Position numbers and translations under genes: made by a program. From Rhizobiales bacterium 62-17 (GTDB lineage Bacteria; Pseudomonadota; Alphaproteobacteria; Rhizobiales; Beijerinckiaceae), in contig MKVW01000001.1 in NCBI GenBank assembly GCA_001898965.1, forward strand, positions 119,603 through 183,602: a stretch of 64,000 bases of DNA, in the 5' to 3' direction. The notes beneath the pieces are model-generated. The model saw nothing but the letters and a program-made list of their open reading frames with translations, made no database searches and was not told the origin of the DNA. Below are positions 61,364 through 64,000 of the stretch, piece after piece. Within the stretch, counting starts at the first letter, position 1. Every line of letters begins with the position of its first letter.

Positions 61364-63028
61364 TTAATGCAGCACCATGGCCGTGAACGGATAGACATAG
61401 GCTTGCAAGGTGACGAAGAGACCGACGAGGCTGGCCAGAATGATCGAATGCCAGAACACGTAGCGCAGGATCGTGCCCTCATGGCCATACCAATTGGTGG
61501 CGGTGGAGGCGACGACGATCGATTGCGCATCGATCATCTTGCCCATCACGCCGCCCGAGGAATTGGCCGCCGCCATCAGGATCGGTGAAAGCCCCAATTG
61601 CTCCGACGTGATCTTTTGCAGATTGCCGAACAGGACATTGGAAGAGGTATCGGAGCCGGTGAGGGCCACGCCCAACCAGCCGAGCAAGGTGCCGAAGAAA
61701 GGATAGAGGACGCCGGTGGCGGCGAAGGCGAGACCGAGCGTCGCGTCGAGACCCGACAGCCGCGTCAATGTTCCGATCGCCAGCATGGCCGAAATCGTGA
61801 TCAGCGAAACGGCGCAGACTTTCAGCGTGCGGCCGTATTCGGCAATGAGCTTGGCGGGAGAAAATCCCATCAGCAGGCCGGAGACGATGGCAGCCAGCAG
61901 CATGCCCGACCCGGTGAAGGAGAGATAGGTGAAGGCAAAGACCGCGCCTTCCGGCGTCGGTTTCGGCACGACCGGCGCCACCTTGTTGATCAGATTGTGC
62001 AGTTCCGGAACCGCGTAATTCCAGGTGAATATCGCATTCGCCCAAGTCTTGAATGCGCCGTTGCCCCAGATCAGCATGACGACGCAGACCAGGATCCACG
62101 GTAGCAAGGCGCTCCACAATTGTTGTTGGGTCAGTCGCGGTTTGTCGGTCAGCGTCGCAGGCTTGGCCAGCGCGGCCGATTCATCCTTGCCGCGCAGCGC
62201 CGGCGAGAGCCAGATTTCCCGCGGTTGCCAGACCTTCAGGAACAGAATGAGACAGCCCATCGAGATCAACGACGCGCCGATGTCGACGATCCATGGGTTG
62301 ATATAGTTGGAGATCACATACTGCGGGATGGCGAAGGAAACGCCGGTGACGAGGATGGCGGGCCAAACGGCCATCATGCCGCGCCAGCCGGCGAAAGCGC
62401 CGACCACCCAGAACGGCACGATCAGGGAAAACACCGGCAATTGCCGGCCGACCATCGCGCCGAGCACATAGGGATCGAGCCCCGTCACCGAGGACAGGCC
62501 CTGGATTGGCGTGCCGAGCGCGCCGAAAGCGACCGGTGCCGTATTGGCGATCAGCGACAGGCCGGAGGCGGCGAGCGGCGAAAAGCCGAGGCCGATGAGA
62601 ATGGCGCCAGTGATCGCCACTGGCGTTCCGAAACCCGAAGCGCCTTCGAAGAAAGCACCGAAGGAAAAGGCGATGAGCAGAAGCTGCAGCCGCCGGTCTT
62701 CGGTGACGCCGCCGATCGCCCGCTGCAGCAGTTCGAAACGGCCGCTCTCCACCGTGATGCGGTAAAGATAGATGACATTGAGCACGATCCAGCCGATCGG
62801 GAAGAAACCCGTGACCACGCCCAGCAGCGAGGCGTGGACCGACATGTTGGCGGGCATCGTGAAGATAAAGATCGCGACCAGGTTGGCGACGATCAGGGCA
62901 ACCACCGCCGCGATATGGGCTTTGACCTTGCCGCTGGCGATCAGGACGAGAAGCGTAACCGCCGGGAGTGCCGCGGCGATCGTCGAGAAAGTCTCGTTAT
63001 TCAGCGGATTATAGGTTTGGTTCCACAT
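61364..63028 (-). CDS. lldP: L-lactate permease
   Basis: 554-residue carrier of the LctP/LldP family, about 13-14 membrane segments. Motifs: TGFFPIGWIVLNVIYLYRIT, GAFFEGASGFGTPVAITGAI, PIQGLSSVTGLDPYVLG, FTGSGMLLAA and LTGSDTSSNVLFGNLQ, all family typical. Imports lactate and often glycolate by proton symport; it could therefore feed the GlcDEF enzyme at the window start. ATG 63028 has a GGGAGC site. No lactate dehydrogenase gene adjoins it. Confidence 0.95.
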   Translation of the reverse strand: MWNQTYNPLNNETFSTIAAALPAVTLLVLIASGKVKAHIAAVVALIVANLVAIFIFTMPANMSVHASLLGVVTGFFPIGWIVLNVIYLYRITVESGRFELLQRAIGGVTEDRRLQLLLIAFSFGAFFEGASGFGTPVAITGAILIGLGFSPLAASGLSLIANTAPVAFGALGTPIQGLSSVTGLDPYVLGAMVGRQLPVFSLIVPFWVVGAFAGWRGMMAVWPAILVTGVSFAIPQYVISNYINPWIVDIGASLISMGCLILFLKVWQPREIWLSPALRGKDESAALAKPATLTDKPRLTQQQLWSALLPWILVCVVMLIWGNGAFKTWANAIFTWNYAVPELHNLINKVAPVVPKPTPEGAVFAFTYLSFTGSGMLLAAIVSGLLMGFSPAKLIAEYGRTLKVCAVSLITISAMLAIGTLTRLSGLDATLGLAFAATGVLYPFFGTLLGWLGVALTGSDTSSNVLFGNLQKITSEQLGLSPILMAAANSSGGVMGKMIDAQSIVVASTATNWYGHEGTILRYVFWHSIILASLVGLFVTLQAYVYPFTAMVLH

Positions 63029-63102
63029 GTCGTTGCTCCCAACGACTCGTAGCTTTAGGGTGGAACTTCTACCTATTGAGGCGCGAAATCAAGACGGCGC
63101 GT

Positions 63103-63591
63103 TCAGCGCGCGCTATCGCTTGGCCGTTCCGGCGCCGTCGTCTGCTGCGGGCTGCGTTGCTCGTCGATGAGCTTCAAGCCGACGAACATCGCTGCCGCAC
63201 CGACCAGGAAGGCGCAGACCGCGACGACCAGCATCTGGCGCTGGGTCGAAGTGGGGCTGGCGGCGGCTTTCGTCAGTGGCAGGTCGCGGATCGGCTCGTC
63301 GCTGCGCTGGTTCTCGGCGCTTGAGACGCGCATGGCCGGGCGGCGCTCACGCGGAAAAACTTTTTGATCGAGCGAACGGGCAAGCGGGCCAATCGGGCCG
63401 GCGCCTTCGCGAATCGCCGGCGCGAAAGCGGCGCGCAGGGCTTCCTCGCGCTGGCGCCAGCGCGCCAGCCGTTGTGCGTCGGCAGGCGAGGAGCGCAGAT
63501 GTTCGCGCAGCAGAGCTCGCCGCGACGGCTCGGTTTCGCCGTCGAGAAAGGCACTCAGTTCCGCCGCGCTGACCAGTTTGCTGGAAAACAT
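63103..63591 (-). CDS. Anti-sigma factor (membrane-anchored)
   Basis: 162 residues. N-terminal 60 residues (VSAAELSAFLDGETEPSRRA, LLREHLRSSPADAQRLARWR) resemble the anti-sigma domain, but no zinc Cys/His pair (HxxxCxxC) is present. One membrane helix at 121-140 (MLVVAVCAFLVGAAAMFVGL) and a short periplasmic tail. It lies 16 bases after the sigma gene, the usual order for an ECF sigma with its antagonist. Confidence 0.82.
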   Translation of the reverse strand: MFSSKLVSAAELSAFLDGETEPSRRALLREHLRSSPADAQRLARWRQREEALRAAFAPAIREGAGPIGPLARSLDQKVFPRERRPAMRVSSAENQRSDEPIRDLPLTKAAASPTSTQRQMLVVAVCAFLVGAAAMFVGLKLIDEQRSPQQTTAPERPSDSAR

Positions 63592-63607
63592 GACTGTCCC
63601 ACTGGCC

Positions 63608-64000
63608 TCACTTCACGATGCGCAAATGACCGGGCGGTGTCCCGCGGGCCGAGCCGCTGGCGGCCCGGCGGCCGGCTTCGTCGAAAAACTCGTCCAATCG
63701 GATGCGGGCCTGCGCCACCCGCGTCGCCAGCACATCGTAGGGCACGCGCATGACCGCGGCGGCGTCGGCATAGCCGAATTCCTCCAGGGCGACGAGGAGG
63801 TAGGCGGCGCGTTCCTCGAAGCGCAGGGCCGTCAGGGCGATGGTCATATCGGCGTCTTCGGTCGGTTCGGCGGGAACCGGCTCGGTCGCGGCGGCTTTGT
63901 GCGCCGCGCGGGCCTTGTCGATCATGTGCTGGAAGAGGCAGATGCGGATGTCGGACCGGCCGGCGGTGTCGTCGGCGGTCAGGGCTGCTTCGATCGTCAG
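63608..64000 (-). CDS. ECF RNA polymerase sigma factor, C-terminal part (cut by window end)
   Basis: The frame is open to the last base (64000), so the N-terminus is outside the window; about 130 residues are visible. Region 4-like features: TALRFEERAAYLLVALEEFG, YADAAAVMRVPYDVLATRVA, ARIRLDEFF, i.e. the helix-turn-helix that reads the -35 element. With the anti-sigma gene following, it forms a signal-response pair. Region 2 is not visible, so the ECF subgroup cannot be set. Confidence 0.85.
   Translation of the reverse strand: MTIEAALTADDTAGRSDIRICLFQHMIDKARAAHKAAATEPVPAEPTEDADMTIALTALRFEERAAYLLVALEEFGYADAAAVMRVPYDVLATRVAQARIRLDEFFDEAGRRAASGSARGTPPGHLRIVK

Noticed and set aside
62120..63052. 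310-codon plus-strand frame opposite the lactate permease
   Set aside because: Same kind of shadow; the permease pattern on the other strand is complete.

Overview
The window is about 64 kb of GC-rich chromosomal DNA from an alphaproteobacterium, most likely of the order Hyphomicrobiales (Rhizobiales). Pointers are: groESL with a CIRCE element and an RpoH-type promoter, an EcfG-type GGAAC-N16-CGTT site, Irr-type iron boxes before bfd-bfr, a long HisG paired with HisZ, and families typical of the order (TIGR02301, DUF2076, DUF2783, RT0821-like lipoprotein, many Bug/TctC receptors). I saw no rRNA, tRNA, CRISPR array, prophage or insertion sequence. Nothing was searched against a database; family names are from recognition of motifs and sequence character.

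Layout. 1-4.5 kb: end of a glycolate oxidase operon (glcD', glcE, glcF) facing a Tat-exported amidohydrolase. 4.5-9.6 kb: envelope genes (TorF-like outer membrane protein, DUF2076, L,D-transpeptidase, polysaccharide flippase). 9.8-22.3 kb: an accessory catabolic region with MarR, FAD monooxygenase, cupin, AraC, metallo-hydrolase, three orphan Bug receptors, an alcohol dehydrogenase, two orphan solute-binding proteins, a second MarR and a thioesterase; parts of it have visibly lower GC. 22.3-29.9 kb: groES-groEL, an IHF-alpha gene, an SbmA/BacA-like ABC exporter, a serine hydrolase and the iron-store pair bfd-bfr. 30-34.5 kb: a tightly coupled three-gene operon (alpha/beta-hydrolase, DctA-like carrier, enolase-superfamily enzyme) divergent from a LysR gene. 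34.4-40.2 kb: Tat-exported GH3 glycosidase, hisZ-hisG, lipoprotein, pdxH, NUDIX, TIGR02301. 40.3-44.5 kb: another Bug receptor, aldo/keto reductase with divergent LysR, and a SUKH-type protein. 44.6-49.1 kb: sulfate ABC importer cysP-T-W-A with an Rrf2 regulator gene upstream. 49.1-52.4 kb: hypothetical, cspA, MFS carrier, acetyltransferase. 52.4-57.1 kb: homogentisate (tyrosine/phenylacetate) catabolism with a MarR regulator. 57.1-64 kb: xseB, DUF2339 giant membrane protein, DnaJ-like co-chaperone, L-lactate permease and an ECF sigma/anti-sigma pair cut by the window end.

How it fits together: the window mixes housekeeping functions with carbon scavenging (glycolate, lactate, aromatics, organic acids). 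The most unusual material is (i) the 29984-33374 operon, whose alpha/beta-hydrolase lacks the nucleophile serine and whose enolase-superfamily partner has Gln at the usual third metal-ligand position, (ii) a metallo-beta-lactamase-fold protein in the homogentisate locus that keeps zinc site 1 but has lost all of site 2, (iii) the 9.8-15.5 kb FAD-monooxygenase/cupin/metallo-hydrolase cluster, and (iv) a set of solute receptors without transporters. Several operators are visible directly as inverted repeats.
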